64,000 nt of DNA from contig JALRMH010000009.1 in NCBI GenBank assembly GCA_026119935.1, positions 806,001 to 870,000 of the forward strand, read 5' to 3'. The DNA comes from Endothia cerciana. Its lineage: Eukaryota > Ascomycota > Sordariomycetes > Diaporthales > Cryphonectriaceae. Of this stretch, positions 44,790 to 56,819 are shown piece after piece (position 1 is the first letter of the stretch; every line of letters begins with the position of its first letter). The notes below the pieces were generated by a model. It was not told the DNA's origin. It saw nothing but the letters and a program-made list of their open reading frames with translations, and did no database searches. The position numbers and the translations under genes are program-made.

Positions 44790-44988
44790 GGTTGATTAAT
44801 TGTCTGGTTCAAAACATCGAGTCAGCTGATGGGACCACCTGGGCATGTGCAGTTGCAGCATTGCATTGGCAGCTCTGGAGGGACGCGTGGTGGTAGTTCA
44901 GTGGTGTCAGGTTTTGCTTGTTATTCGGGAGCAAGCTGGGTGCCAGCAAAGGGCCGAGCGAGCAGGTCTGCGGTGCGACACTGGCGCG

Positions 44989-45004
44989 GCAGGCAGGCAG
45001 GCAG

Positions 45005-45039
<35 letters not shown>

Positions 45040-45075
45040 CGCACGCGAGGAAGGGAGGGCGGGCGGGCGGGCGGG
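44989..45075. repeat. tetranucleotide repeat cluster
   Basis: GGCA units (44989-45005) pass into CAAG units (45006-45040), then a GGGC tract (45056-45075), upstream of FKS. Confidence 0.93.
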
Positions 45076-47456
45076 CAAGTTGGAGCGGCCCTGCGTCAGG
45101 CGCTAGGTGCATCCGTGTTTGTGTTGCAGAAGTCCCAGGCTTGGGGGGGTTTGAAGTTGCCGGGACGAGAGGAAGCTAGGACTGGAACGTACCAATCAGA
45201 AGACTCATGTGGTGTCTCGAGAATCAGGTCCAATAGCCTCCAGAAGAATCAATCGATCAAGCAGCCGACACCAGGTGTTAAAGTCAGGCCTGAGAGCCGA
45301 ACGGCGTGAGATCGGAGAAATCGAGCTGCTGCTAACGAAGGAGCAGGTGCAGTGCGGTCGAAAAGCCGGATTATCTCGGTAGGTTGGGGAAAAAGAGTGG
45401 GTGCAATCCAAGATTACAAAACAGGAGGTACCCGAGCGAGAGCAGGATGATGCCTGCGCTGCCAGGTGTGTGTGTAAAGAGAGAAGAGGCAGTGGTGCCG
45501 GTAACCCGCAAGCTGGCGGCTGCGGGTGCAGATAGGAACAAGCCTAAAATAAAAAAGAAAGAATAAAAATAAAAAATAGGAGCCGCCGGGTTGCGACAGC
45601 CGCTTTCTTGGTGTGTCTGTTCCTGCCTTTGCCCGCCTTCGTCCCTGTCGGTAAAGGAGGTGGATTTGATAAGGCGGTGTCTGGTGTTGTTTTCTTTTCC
45701 TGGTCGTTCCAAGTTCGTCTCCTTCTTCCTGTCTTCTTCTTCCGCGGACAGGTCGTTCCTCGGTTACGACGTGTTCTTCCTATCGGGTATTCGGGGTCTG
45801 TTCTGGTCGCGATCTGGTCAGTCTCGCTGCTCCCAACGACCAGAGGCAGAAGCTTGAGGCTCCCGGCTGGACGGTTGCTGCTGACCTGGTGAGAACGGGG
45901 TGGGCTCGGACCCAAGACCTGCTGTCGACACCAGGCTCCCTCTCGCGGTGGTTGAGTTCAGCGAACGGCAAGTCGGTGCGCCCTCTAGCACTACCGACAA
46001 GGGATGAGGAAACAAGGCACCAGAAAGCACGGCGAGGGTGTCGAGGTCCAGAAGGGAAGAGGGGGGAGGGGAAAGAGGGAGCGAGTGTGTGGGTGAGGAT
46101 AGGAATAGGAAGAGGGAAAAAGGGGAGGGTTAGTCAAGAGAGAGAGGGAGAGGGAGAGAGAGAGAGAGAGAGGGTTAGAAAATCAAGAAATCAAGAAAGC
46201 TGGATGGCCGGTTTAGATTTCTCGGTCATGCAGCAGCTGCCCAACGGGTCCCATCCGTACCACTCACACCAGCAGGGTAGTGTTAGTGGCAGCGTCAGTG
46301 CATGCGTGGGAGATTCATCAGACATGGGGGATGATTGATTGGGGGGTGGAGGGGGAGGCGACAGGACAGTCGGCGGAAAGAAAGGGGCAAGGGGAAAAGG
46401 AGGCTGCAGGTGCCAGGAGTCGGCCAGTCGACATGCACAATCTGCACACTGTATGTACAAAGGGCCCGATGGCCAATCTGAGCCTCCGGCCCCCCCCCCC
46501 CCACCCCATCCTACCGTCGTCAGTCACGGTGCTTCAACGTACGGTTGCAATCCATCAATCAGCAGGCTCCATCTGCGTCCTATGGTAGGTATCTTGGGCT
46601 GGTCGGTATCCCGTCGTGCTTGTGAGCCATCAAGATCCCGCCGTGTTGGCGCGGCTGGGATCAGTCGAACCCGTCCTGCTCTTCTCGCCGAGGAAACTCT
46701 TAACAGGCTTTAATCAGGTCGAGGAAAATGGTCGCGGTCGTATCATGGGCCCCCCCTGCTGGGGACATCCCCGGAGGCGACACGGATAGAGGCGATCAAT
46801 CAACTCCTGGGTGTCCGAGATGAGCAAGGGGCGACAAGGCAATAGTAACAAACGCCGGCGGGCAAAACGGTGTTCCGAGGTGGCGGTGCTCGCTCCCCCC
46901 GGCCTGACCTGCGACCAAGATACTACCCTAATCCAAAGTATGTACCAGCCTGTCACCGTGCGGCCATCTGTGTACGAACAAGCATGGACGATATAGATAA
47001 CCGAAATGCCTTCGTCCGGACTTGCATAGTGTCATCGATCGACCTCGGTGCGTCTTTCGCCGGGACGGCTTGGCCTCGTTACCCTGCCAGAGACTCGCGA
47101 CGAGGGGGTTTTTCTTCTCTGGCCCTTCGAGAGCTCCTGCTGTGAGAGAGGAGAGGAGGGCCTGGCTGGCAGGCAGACAGGCATTCTGCAGAGGCTGCGA
47201 TCGAGATCAGAAGAGTCAGCGGGTACTGCGTACTATGCCAATCCGAGCATGATTCCGGCCATGATCTTCAGGCGTTCCGAGGTAACCTTCTGAAGTACCT
47301 TAACCGTGCGCAAACGCGGTAGCGAGTAAGGCGACTTCGTAGATCGGCAGCCGGAAGGGTTTGGTGATCCGTCCCGCCATGTTGGGGCAGCCGTGGAGAA
47401 CAGGCTACGAGGCGCGCGTTCGACGAAAATCTTGTCGCTTGGATCGATTCAGGGCA

Positions 47457-47458
<2 letters not shown>

Positions 47459-47487
<29 letters not shown>
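47459..47487. repeat. 29-base T homopolymer
   Basis: An uninterrupted run of T. Confidence 0.97.
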
Positions 47488-48501
47488 CCTTTCCCGGGGA
47501 ACAGCATTCGTCGTCGTCGAAACCGTCACGAGAGCCTGGTCTTGAGCTAACATGCCCGGCTCGGCGGTTCATGGCAGCACATGGCGGCAGGCGGCAGCGC
47601 TCACAATCCTCTACCATAGTAAACTTCGAGGCCGGCCTGCCTCGTACAGGATCAACCCATCCATCATGCTAAAAACACCATCCCGGCGACGGATTACGTC
47701 CGGTCGATGAAGCAGCCTAACCGAGGATTGCCATTCGCCGTGTCGGTCTGCCGGTCTACAGCTGACAGGCGGCAAGCCAGTTGTCCGTTTTCGGGAATCC
47801 CCCATGCTGTCCTCGATCAATGGATGAATGCTGGATGGGGTGGGTTATCAGCCACGAGCTGATCTGCAGCATTCTCCCCACCTCTTTCTTGCCCCTGAAG
47901 AGCTTCGTGGCCGCTGCACTATGGAACCCTCCCCCCCCCCCCCGCCACTTCCGATCAGCCACACACACATAGCAATGCACCAGAACTCGTAATGGAGACG
48001 GCACGGCATGCTGCGCTATACCGAGAACCATCCAACCGGTGGGCGTCGGCGCGAAATAGGGAGGGGAGCGGAGCAGCGCAGTGCTGTATCATAGTAACAT
48101 AGTACTTTCGGGTGCGACTGTACGTGGTAATGGGAGGGAAAGTTCAGGTCTCTAATCGTCTCAATTCCTCCGCCGCGACGTCATCGAAGGCGGACAGGAA
48201 ATTCTGGCCCTCGATCAAGTGTCCTATCGCCTACATACCATAGTAACATCTCTCAATCTAGTGTGCATCTCATATTTGTATCTGAGCAAGTGGGACACTC
48301 TCCGATCCTCACAGCCACGGTGTTCGTTGGGGATCCAGCCTGTCCTGGGTCGTCCAGACATTTGCCCCCCCCCCCCCAAAATCCCCTCTACCGCCTCGCC
48401 GCAGCTTGAGGATTCTCTACATCCACGAGTGTATACGGCACGACCTGCAAGATGCGAAAGAACTGCCAGCTTTCTGCACCGAAGATCGCCAAGTGCCCAA
48501 T

Positions 48502-48504
<3 letters not shown>

Positions 48505-48546
<42 letters not shown>
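48505..48546. repeat. (AC)21 microsatellite
   Basis: A pure AC dinucleotide tract of 42 bases. Confidence 0.97.
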
Positions 48547-48548
<2 letters not shown>

Positions 48549-50001
48549 ACAGACCAACATCGTATTCGAGATGACAGACCTCGTGCAGAAGAAGTGCTGC
48601 AACGCTCGATACGAAACGGCGCGAATCTTAATGGGCTTTTCCGGTGGGGAGGGGGTGGAATCTGTACGGTCTACTATGTACCACACGGTATCACACGGTA
48701 TCGGCTTATCAATTCCCTACACGGCTCTCATTAAGAATTTGCAGGCATACCTTGGAATTGCGGCGGGGCCGGTGTTGGCGAGCTAGCATGGTACCTTACC
48801 GTGAGCCAGGGCCCGAGATGCGTGTGCTATTTTTGACCGGCCCTCCCGTTGGCTCGTGCTGCTGTTCCATCTGCTTGCCTCCGTTTCGCCATCCATTCCA
48901 TGCTGGTCCAGAGGTGCCAGCCGTGCCAGCCTGGCCTTGAATGGCCTGGTAGGACTGCCGCGCGGCGCTCCACCCCTGCCGCCATTGCTGGCGCCCACCA
49001 GGGCACTCTCATGCTATTGGCACTGTGTTCTGCTTGCTAATTCCCGGCGCTCCCGTCCCCCTCCCCTTTCTTGGTGAGCTGGGCCAACGCCAAGGCACGG
49101 CACCAGAGTTGCCGTGAGCGCCTCTGCAACGGCCTTCCGAGGTCACGGATTGGGTTTTGCAGAGACTGGGCTGCCCAGAGGCAGAGACGATATGGGCCAT
49201 GCAATGCGAAGCGATCTCGAGTACATCGGGACGGGAGGCCGCAGCTTGTCAAGGGTGTCAGCAGTAACGTATTGCGTGGCGCCCCCCCCCCCGCCTCCCT
49301 TCCCGAAACAAGAAAAACAAAAATCTCTTAAGGGCTCCAAGGCGCGGGGAGACGGCATCGAGGCCGGCGTGGTGTCTTTGCGTCGCGACTGGCTGTGGCG
49401 CGATGGCCGCATGTAGGCTCATCGCGACACGGCTTCTAGCATCGACTGTAGGTTCGGACAATAATACCTACCAGACATGTCCGTCTCGACGATGCTTGGT
49501 TTCAAGTCACATGGGATCAGCCCCAAACAGTGGGTATGACTCGAGACATGGAAATCCGTAGAGATTCAAGGTTCACGCCGAGTTTCAACAGCGGTTCCCC
49601 ACGTGTTGCATTTACCCGCTTCCTTTGAGCTCGCAGAGTCTGCCTTCATGATACCACCCACCATCAAGTCGGAGTCTTCTGGTCTGGGGTTTCATTACCC
49701 TGTGAAGTCATACCGCGGCGGTCCGGATGGGATGAAAACCGCTACCCCTTGAGTTGGGACGCATGCCCGGCAGTACGGACGTACGGCTTCGTAGCGAATG
49801 GCCCCCTTGGCGGGTGCACGGGCCAGTCCCGTTTTGCGGCCGTTTCCCTAGCAACAACCTCTCGTCTGTTGACTTTGAACATTCAGACTAAAAGACTGTC
49901 GCACTTTTTGTCGCCTGGTCTGCGAACATAGATGATCCAATTATCATTAAACCGATATCATTCCTCAGTTCCCCTGGGTACACTTCATCACTGGCACAGT
50001 C

Positions 50002-51992
50002 ATGGCTAGAGGTCGCCGTATTGTATGGGATGACTCCAGCGATGAGGAGTTTCCCGACTTGAAGGATATCAAGTCGTTCAAAGCAAAGGCATCAAGCCAG
50101 GCTATTGGAACTCCAATGACCCAGACAGACCGGTCTGCGGTTAAGAGCACCGTCAGGAGGAGAAAGCTCGGGGCCATCACCGACAACCCACTGCTCCGCC
50201 CGTTCAGCAGCACGATCTCATCACAAACACCATGCAAGAAGGACACAGCCCACGACAAGAGGAAATCCTTGACACCTCAGAAAATTGAGCTGCAGGCCAG
50301 GAAATCAAAAACACTAGTATCAAGTGTAGAGGTTAATGATCTATCAGAGGCAGAGTCCATCCGGGAGCAATCCATCATTGAGGGTTTCTCTGAGGAGGAG
50401 GAGGAGGAGGAGGAGGAGGAGGAGGAGGAGGAGGAAGGTGATGATGATGATGATGCGTCGGATTTTGAGGCTGGTCAGAGCTCGGATCCCGAGGATGATA
50501 GCTTTGAGCTGGGGAGCATCCTGCAACGCTCCCCATCCAAGCCTAAACCGACACGATATAATGGCAAAAGACAAGAGGCACCCAAGGACAGAAAGCGCAG
50601 TCCCAGCCCGAGCTCACAGCTACTCGCTGAGGCTCTCGAGGCAGAAGAACGGGGTGACAGGCACGAGTCAAGGAACAGAAGATCTGTCAAGACCAAGGGC
50701 AAGCCCTTCTTGAAGCAGAATGAGGATTCACAGATGTCTTCTTCAGCTGATCTTGGAGACCCTCTGTCTAAACTTCACACGTGAGCTATCTACGGCCTTG
50801 CCTCATGCATACAGGATGCTAATAATGTCTCTTTAGACACGAGCCCAAACCACCAAGACCCAATAGTCCCACGGAAAACATTGAACGACCTGCTACACCA
50901 ACATCTTCAGTTCCCTCCTTCAAGCCCAAGGGCCTTATCTCTCCCACCAAGAAGGTCTCTCGCATTCCTGCCACCCCCCACCATCCCCAAATGGACACCT
51001 TCTGGGATCAAGAATTCATCGACGAGTGGAACGACGAACACTCGCCTAAAAAGAAGCTTTTCCTCCCCTCGGTCACCAACAAGAGCCCCTCCAAGAAAAC
51101 CAGCAGTCCCACCAAGAGAGGCCAGCCCAGCCAGGTAGCTGTCCAGAGAGCCGCCAAGAAGGTCTTCTCCGAGTCCAAGCACGAGGTGGCCAACGGGTTC
51201 CTCCACGAGCTCGACAGGCGCATCACGAAGGGACAGATCTCGGAGCTCTCCGCAGCGACCGGCGGTGTCCGTATCGAGTGGGCGAACAAGCTCCACACGA
51301 CCGCCGGGCGCGCAAACTGGAAGCGCGAGACGGTAAGGCAGAAGGGCGGGGACGGCGAGACGACCTCGACGCAGCACAGGCACCATGCCTCGATCGAGCT
51401 GTCTACCAAGGTCATCGATGACTCGCACCGGCTGCTGAACGTCATCGCGCACGAGTTCTGCCACCTGGCCAACTTCATGGTCTCGGGCGTGACCACGAAC
51501 CCGCACGGGAAGGAGTTCAAGGGCTGGGCGGCCAGGGTCACGAAGGAGTTTGGGGACCGGGGCATCGAGGTCACAACCAAGCACAGCTATGACATCGACT
51601 TCAAGTACGTATGGGAGTGCACCTACTGCGGTCTCGAGTTCAAGCGCCACTCCAAGAGCATAAACCCCGAGCGGCACCGGTGCGGGGCCTGCAAGAACGA
51701 ACTGAGGCAGACAAAGCCGGTGCCGAGAGCCAAACCGGGCAAGGAGAGCGAGTACCAGAGATTCATGAAGGAGCAGATGAGGATCATCAAGGAGGAGAAC
51801 CCGGGCAGCCCGCAGAAGGAGATTATGAAGATGGTGGCGAGCCGGTGGAGCCAGAAGGAGAAGGCGAAGGGCAACGGACCCGGGGACGACGGACCCGGCT
51901 CTTTCTCATCTTCGCAGCTCGGCGGTGGTAAGGACAAGGTTGAGGGCGTGGCTAAGGCTCTGAATCAGCTGACAATAGTTGATTTGACCTGA
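50002..51992 (+). CDS. SprT-like metalloprotease of the GCNA/ACRC type
   Basis: Two exons, 50002-50780 and 50837-51992; 644 residues. The N-terminal half (about 1-380) is disordered and charged, with a run of 15 Glu then 5 Asp (about 132-151) and Ser/Pro/Lys-rich motifs. The SprT-like domain follows, with HEFCH (465-469) as the HExxH zinc site and a third His at 483 (NPHGKEF). Then come a zinc ribbon (CTYCGLEFKRHSKS ... HRCGACK) and an HMG-box-like C-terminus (YQRFMKEQMRIIKEENP ... VASRWSQKEK). This domain order (acidic disordered part, SprT, zinc ribbon, HMG box) is that of GCNA/ACRC proteins, which act on DNA-protein crosslinks and keep genomes stable. The family role is known from animals and yeasts; action here is inferred. 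The active-site motif is intact. Confidence 0.93.
50394..50454 (+). repeat. (GAG)n and (GAT)n coding microsatellites
   Basis: A GAG trinucleotide tract encoding about 15 Glu runs into a GAT tract encoding Asp within the acidic region of the SprT/GCNA-like protein. Confidence 0.95.
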
Positions 51993-52360
51993 CGGGGTGT
52001 TTGTATCTACATCTTGGTACCCTGTGCATAGAAGCGTTGCGGAAGCCGGGCTAAGGCTCAGGTATTCTTTGCAATGGAGTGGTCATCAGCCGAGATACCA
52101 TAGTAACTGCTCATCCCACAAGCTGTTCAACCGTGAGCTGGACTTACGACGCCCATGAAAACCTCGGGATCCCCGGGGCCAAGCACAATCACACTTGAAC
52201 GGAGCAGGACATCGCCCAACATCTCATATGTTCATGACATTCATCACCATCAAACCCACCCGGCACAAATATGACCAATGCAGACAGGATAAGGGGGTAT
52301 CATCATTCATCACCGGCTTGTTGCTTATTCCCTGTCCTGAGAAAGCCTCAAGGCTCTGGC
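51993..52360. other. convergent 3' intergenic region
   Basis: About 370 bases between the SprT/GCNA-like and Mog1 genes; presumably 3' UTRs. No gene is seen. Confidence 0.6.
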
Positions 52361-53029
52361 TCAAATCTCACTAAACAGACCCCAATCGTTCACCTTGAAG
52401 GTCTTCCAGATCTCCGCCGCATACTCGACCGCATCGCCTATGAGCTTGCCCTGCTTCCCCAGCTCCAGGTCCACGTCCTCCTCATCGTACTCGCCCTTGA
52501 TATGCGGGACGTTGATCGTGATCAGGACGTCGGTGGACTCCTTCTCGAGTCGTAGCAACGTCAGGATGATGGCCGTGAAGTCGGGCGCGGCGCCGGAGGG
52601 CTTGGATGGGTCGGCCTTGGGCGTCTGCGTCGCGATGAGAGTGTAGGCTGGGATCCTGGCACTGGGGAACATAACGGGGTTAGTTGCCTCCACCCGTGTG
52701 CATGGTTACGAAAGTAATGTAAATCAGACGTACTCGAGCTCGCTGAACTGCGTCTCGGTCGAGTTCCACACCTTGACGGTGTCGGCGTCCGTCCCGACCA
52801 GCTCCTCCAGGTGTGTGGTCAGAGCCTTTCCGTCGATCTCGTCGGAGCTCCCGGGCCCGCCCACCCGCTCCGTGATGTCAAAGATGATGCTCGTGAAGCC
52901 GTCCTTGTCGATGAAGACCTCCTGGTTGTCGGGCACCTGGCGCAGCTTGCTCACGTCGGCGAAGTTGGCCGGTAGGTCGCTTTCGATTGCGCCGCCGAAG
53001 AGGGGTGTGTGCTTGTACCGGTGGGACAT
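52361..53029 (-). CDS. MOG1: Ran GTPase-binding protein Mog1
   Basis: Two exons read leftward, 53029-52734 and 52661-52361, with a 72-nt intron (gtacgt...ccccag); 198 residues. Mog1 binds Gsp1/Ran and assists nucleotide release and nuclear import. The typical start TPLFGGAIESDLPANFADVS is followed by LRQVPDNQEVF, SIIFDITERV and, after the intron, IPAYTLIATQTPK and VLITINVPHIK. The junction joins SEL-D-ARIPAYTL in frame. Length fits the family (about 190-220). There is no signal peptide or membrane segment. Confidence 0.95.
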
Positions 53030-53823
53030 GATGGAGTGGTATGTGAGACTGTGATCGAGTGGGTTTTGGGTGTTGGCTCGGATGGATGTCGAGGTGGTTC
53101 GCTCGGTTGCTCGTTGCGCAAGAGGTAGGCAGCCTCTGCTCTGTCGAAGTGGTGTGGAAAGCTGCTGAGAGACCTTCTAATTCTGCCTATCTGCCTTCCG
53201 CTAAGAGGAAGGAGCGGATGTGTTTCAAGGGATCTCAGGCGCAAACGCGAATGTGGTTGACAAGAGTGCAACTCTTAGGCTGCGAGGCTGTGAGGCAGCC
53301 CCTCTAATGACAGCGGGGCTGGGATGATGTAATTCGGCCTGTGGCTCGGGCCGGGGAGTAAGGGGCCGCTTGAAGCCGACCACAAGACCCAACGAAGACA
53401 GCAATCCTCCGGGGGGGGGGCAACACAAGCCGTACAGATGTAAAAGCCAGTGTAAAACAACTATATGACTATCCATGACCCGAGGATGAGGTGCAAAAAG
53501 AAGTAAAATTTAAATCGAATCTGGGTGCTCCAGACGAGAAGGTTCCAAAGATTGTAAGATAATGCAGTATTTTCGGTCAGCCCACGGTCACATCTGGTAA
53601 AAGGCAAGAGGTGAGTTCGGTAGGAGATCCGACTGCAACTCGGATTTGCTTTTGTAGTATTATATAGACAACTCATTTGGTACCCCGGCAGCTGTAACCC
53701 CACACCAAGAGACGTCGATGCCGACACACCTCGGTTTCTCAATTACATTTCCCTTCATAAACAAAGTCTCTCGAACTCCCCAAACAACATCTGTCCTAGT
53801 CCTGTAAATAACTAATAAACAGA
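53030..53823. other. divergent intergenic region
   Basis: About 790 bases between Mog1 (leftward) and the HIT gene (rightward). It should carry both promoters. A short G run lies at 53411-53419. No gene is seen. Confidence 0.55.
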
Positions 53824-54638
53824 ATGACAACGTGTATCTTCTGCAAGATCATCAAGGGTGTGTGCCGCAATTCGCCTCCCCTCCCCTATGAGCCTGGCAA
53901 CCAAGGTCCCTGATCCCGCCGCCGTCCATCTTCGCCCTACAGAGGACCTTGATGGCAGTTTTTTGGTGGCTTGACTCCGGCTTACACTGTCCTCAGGCAA
54001 CATACCCTGTTTCAAGCTCTTTGAGAGCGACAAGACGCTCGCCTTTCTGGACATCAACCCCTTAAGCAAGGGGCACGCTGTATGACCCCGCCCTCACCAC
54101 TCCTGCTGTCCATCTGCTGGGAGGTATCTCCAACTAACGTCTCCGTATAGCTCGTCATCCCCAAGCACCATGGCGAGAAGTTGACGGACATCCCCGACGA
54201 CAGCCTAACTGAGCTCTTGGTACGTCCGCCGGACCTCAAGGAGGAGGTCCCGCCCCTCCTGCTGGGGCGGGGTGAGTGCTGACCGCAAGCAGCCCGTCGC
54301 GAAGAAGATCGCCATCGCCTCCGGCGCAGTGAACTTCAACATCCTGCAGAACAACGGACGCATCGCTCACCAGGAGGTTGATCATGTGAGTGCACTGACT
54401 GACAAACACCTCTACGCTTGCGAGGCGCTCGGTGGCTGACTCTGCGTTTCTCTAGGTTCACGTTCACATAGTAAGTTGACAACTGCTTTTTCCGACAGAG
54501 GGACGCACGCCGGCTGACCATCGTTCATAGATTCCCAAGCCGAATGAGACGGAGGGTTTAGGCATTGGCTGGAAGCAGCAGCATCTACAGATGGATGAGC
54601 TCAAGGCTCTGGCCGAGCAGATCAAGAGCAAGATGTAG
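53824..54638 (+). CDS. HNT1: HIT-family nucleotide hydrolase (HINT1/Hnt1 type)
   Basis: Six exons: 53824-53857, 53997-54079, 54151-54219, 54293-54385, 54456-54470, 54531-54638; 133 residues. It starts MTTCIFCKIIKGNIPCFKLF, continues SDKTLAFLDINPLSKGHALV and IPKHHGEKLTDIPDD, then NILQNNGRIAHQEVDH and the histidine triad HVHVHIIPKP. HINT-type proteins hydrolyse adenosine phosphoramidates. The middle His of the triad forms a covalent nucleotide intermediate in the known mechanism. Exon 5 is only 15 nt long and encodes VHVHI, the heart of the active site. All six exons join in frame with consensus splice sites. The many introns leave no long open frame, so the gene is easily missed. Confidence 0.95.
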
Positions 54639-54908
54639 GGAACGCTTGGGGTTCGGGGGGAAACGACATAGTTTAGGCATGCCTGGATCTCACCGCCGGG
54701 GGTGACAGCTAAAACATGAAGGAGAAGAGGGCAACGCATGGTCTGTGCGGGCTTCACGTTGACTCCCGGTCCGATGGTGATCTTTGCTTTGATGCCGCAA
54801 TGACGAGATCGCCATTGGAACTTTTTATTGCCGTGTGTCGCCCGTAGACTCCACGCGCCAAGTATATACCCCCTATCATATATAAGTTGATCGCATACTC
54901 TCACCTTG

Positions 54909-56819
54909 TCAGTCCACATCGTCCGTACTCGTTGCAGCATCGCCATTCGCGCCCGCCGGGACCGCCGGGCTTTTCTTGGCCGGGTACGGCTCAACCTTTT
55001 CTCCCTGTATCCAACCCGTCCTGTCATAGTATGACCTCGCACGCAGATACGGGTCTAGTGCCCAATAATCCGCCCTCAGCTTTGCCGCGATACTCTCCCT
55101 CTGCGCCTTGATTCCCATGTCTCCAGGCGTCTTGATCCACGTGAGCGTCGCCTCCTCATAATCCCGGTACAGCTGCTCGCGGGCCGCCAGCAGGCCGTCG
55201 CGGGTGGTATTGTCGTTCATCTTCTCGTTCTCGCCAGGCACGGGCTCGACGTATTTGTAGTCCCAGTCCTCCTCGCCGTCGAGTTCCTTGAGCACGCGGC
55301 TGGGCGCGATGAACTCCTCGAGGTCCTTGAGGTTGTTGGTGAAGTGCACCTTGCTGGCGACGACGGGGTCGAGCCAGCTGCGGATCAGCTTCCATACGCC
55401 TGCCGTAAGGATTAGCGTGAGTTGCTCGCTCCTTACGCTATATTGCGCTGAATGCCCTCTGCTTGGGGGCTTACCTTGGAACAGCCACGGCGCTTTGTGG
55501 ACGAGAACGGAGCCTAATGATTCTGGGTAGTTCGCCTCGAAGCACTTTATCATGAATTTGACCGGTGTGTAGTCCTAGATGCGCGTCAGCCATGTAGCTC
55601 ACCGACATTGTGGTTGGCGCGACCTCGGACTCACCATATTGGCCATTGAAAAGCCAGTCATATCGAACATGATAGTCGCCGTGTCCACCGGTGGCCGCAG
55701 GACCATGCGTGCCGTCTCGATGAGATAGACAGTGTATCTCTCCAACGACTCCTCGCACTGCTCGCCCTGGTGGTGCAGCCGTACCCTCACGACACAGATC
55801 GGCCTGCCCTTGTCGTCAAGACCATGGAGGAAGCTCTTGCCCATGCGGATCTGCGCCATGAAACCCTCGCCCAGCTCCTTTTCCTTCGGGTCGCTAGACT
55901 TTGACAAGTCGACCATGGCGGCCTCGCCCTTTCTCATGATCTCGTCGTCCACGTGCATGTCGTTGGCCCGCCAGTTCATCGTGGATACCAACATGACGAG
56001 CGCCTTCTCGACGTCCCATTTTCTGGCCCTCAAGAAGCGCAAGGCGAGCGCATCAGGGTGGTCGTGCTTGATCATGGACCAGATCGTGGCGCGGATGCTC
56101 TCGGGCGAGGAGCTGGCCAAGGTCTCGAGGAACTGCCTGTTCTGCCCATACTTGTCCTCCGCATCGTCCTCCTTCAGAGATGAGCTCACCCCGCTGGCCG
56201 TAGAGGCCGAATCCGAGTCGCCGTTCCTGTCCTTGTGGCCCTTCCTAGAGAACAGGGTTATCCTCCTCTTCTTGCCCTTTTCCTTAGAATTGGACTTGTC
56301 GGCCGGCACGGGTGCGGCGGATGCGGGCGCTGACTCGTCCTGGTCGCCAACGGCACACACCTTGAAGATGGCAGCCCATAAGTCGCGCAGCTTCTCTTCC
56401 TGTTCGGGGGTCAAGTTTCCAACGCGCCCTGGCTGCACCTCGGTCCTGATGTCGGACATACCGTCGTCGTATTCAGGTTCGACGCTGTTAGAGTCACTGG
56501 GTTGGAACGCGGCGTACGCGGCGGCGGCGGCTGAGAGGGCTGCTAGTACGAGGGAAAAGGAAGACGCGCCGGCTTGGAGGGGCTCTCGGAATGAAGCTTC
56601 TGGTCCGGGCGCCGAGGATAGATATAGCGCAAGGCGTTCCTGACGAGCCAACGGTGAGGCTAAGCGACCGATAGGTCGGTGGGGGGTGATCCGGCGACAG
56701 GGACTTGGACGAGAGGGCGTCAGCCTCGCAGCAGCTCTGTGGGCTCGAGGCGCGATGGAAGGGCTGCAGCGACGGCGAGGGTAGAGGAAAGTGGCCCGTG
56801 TGGGACAGAATTGTCGCAT
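54909..56819 (-). CDS. CRAL-TRIO domain protein (Sec14-like, Csr1/Pdr16 branch)
   Basis: Three exons read leftward: 56819-55635, 55574-55475, 55399-54909; 591 residues. The core has GRVGNLTPEQEEKLRDLW, a charged linker, then ALRFLRARKWDVEKALVML (CRAL-TRIO N) and the lipid-binding fold (IMFDMTGFSMANM, MIKCFEANYPESLGSVLVHK, GVWKLIRSWLDPVVASKVHF). This branch contains phosphatidylinositol transfer proteins linked to lipid and azole-stress responses. The first 120 residues are unusual: an Arg/Ser/Pro-rich stretch and a hydrophobic Ala-rich segment (about 88-107) that could be a targeting sequence. They may instead be leader: Met121 (56459) starts MSDIRTEVQPGRVGNLT, close to where relatives begin. 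The gene is certain and the start is not. Confidence 0.9.

Larger units (their letters stand above)
44790..50001. other. 5.2-kb gene-free stretch
   Basis: Between divergent genes (FKS leftward, SprT/GCNA-like rightward). No gene is supported, although several open frames of 60-150 codons exist; all are low complexity or shadowed by others. The first 1-1.5 kb is purine/pyrimidine-skewed and probably FKS leader and promoter. Simple repeats include GGCA/CAAG/GGGC tracts (44989-45075), GA-rich sequence (46140-46170), 29 T (47459-47487), CA repeats (48505-48546) and C runs at 46490, 47931 and 48365. Confidence 0.45.

Noticed and set aside
45889..46338. 149-codon plus-strand frame upstream of FKS
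   Set aside because: Dominated by Arg/Glu/Gly from purine-rich sequence; no splice context or family resemblance.
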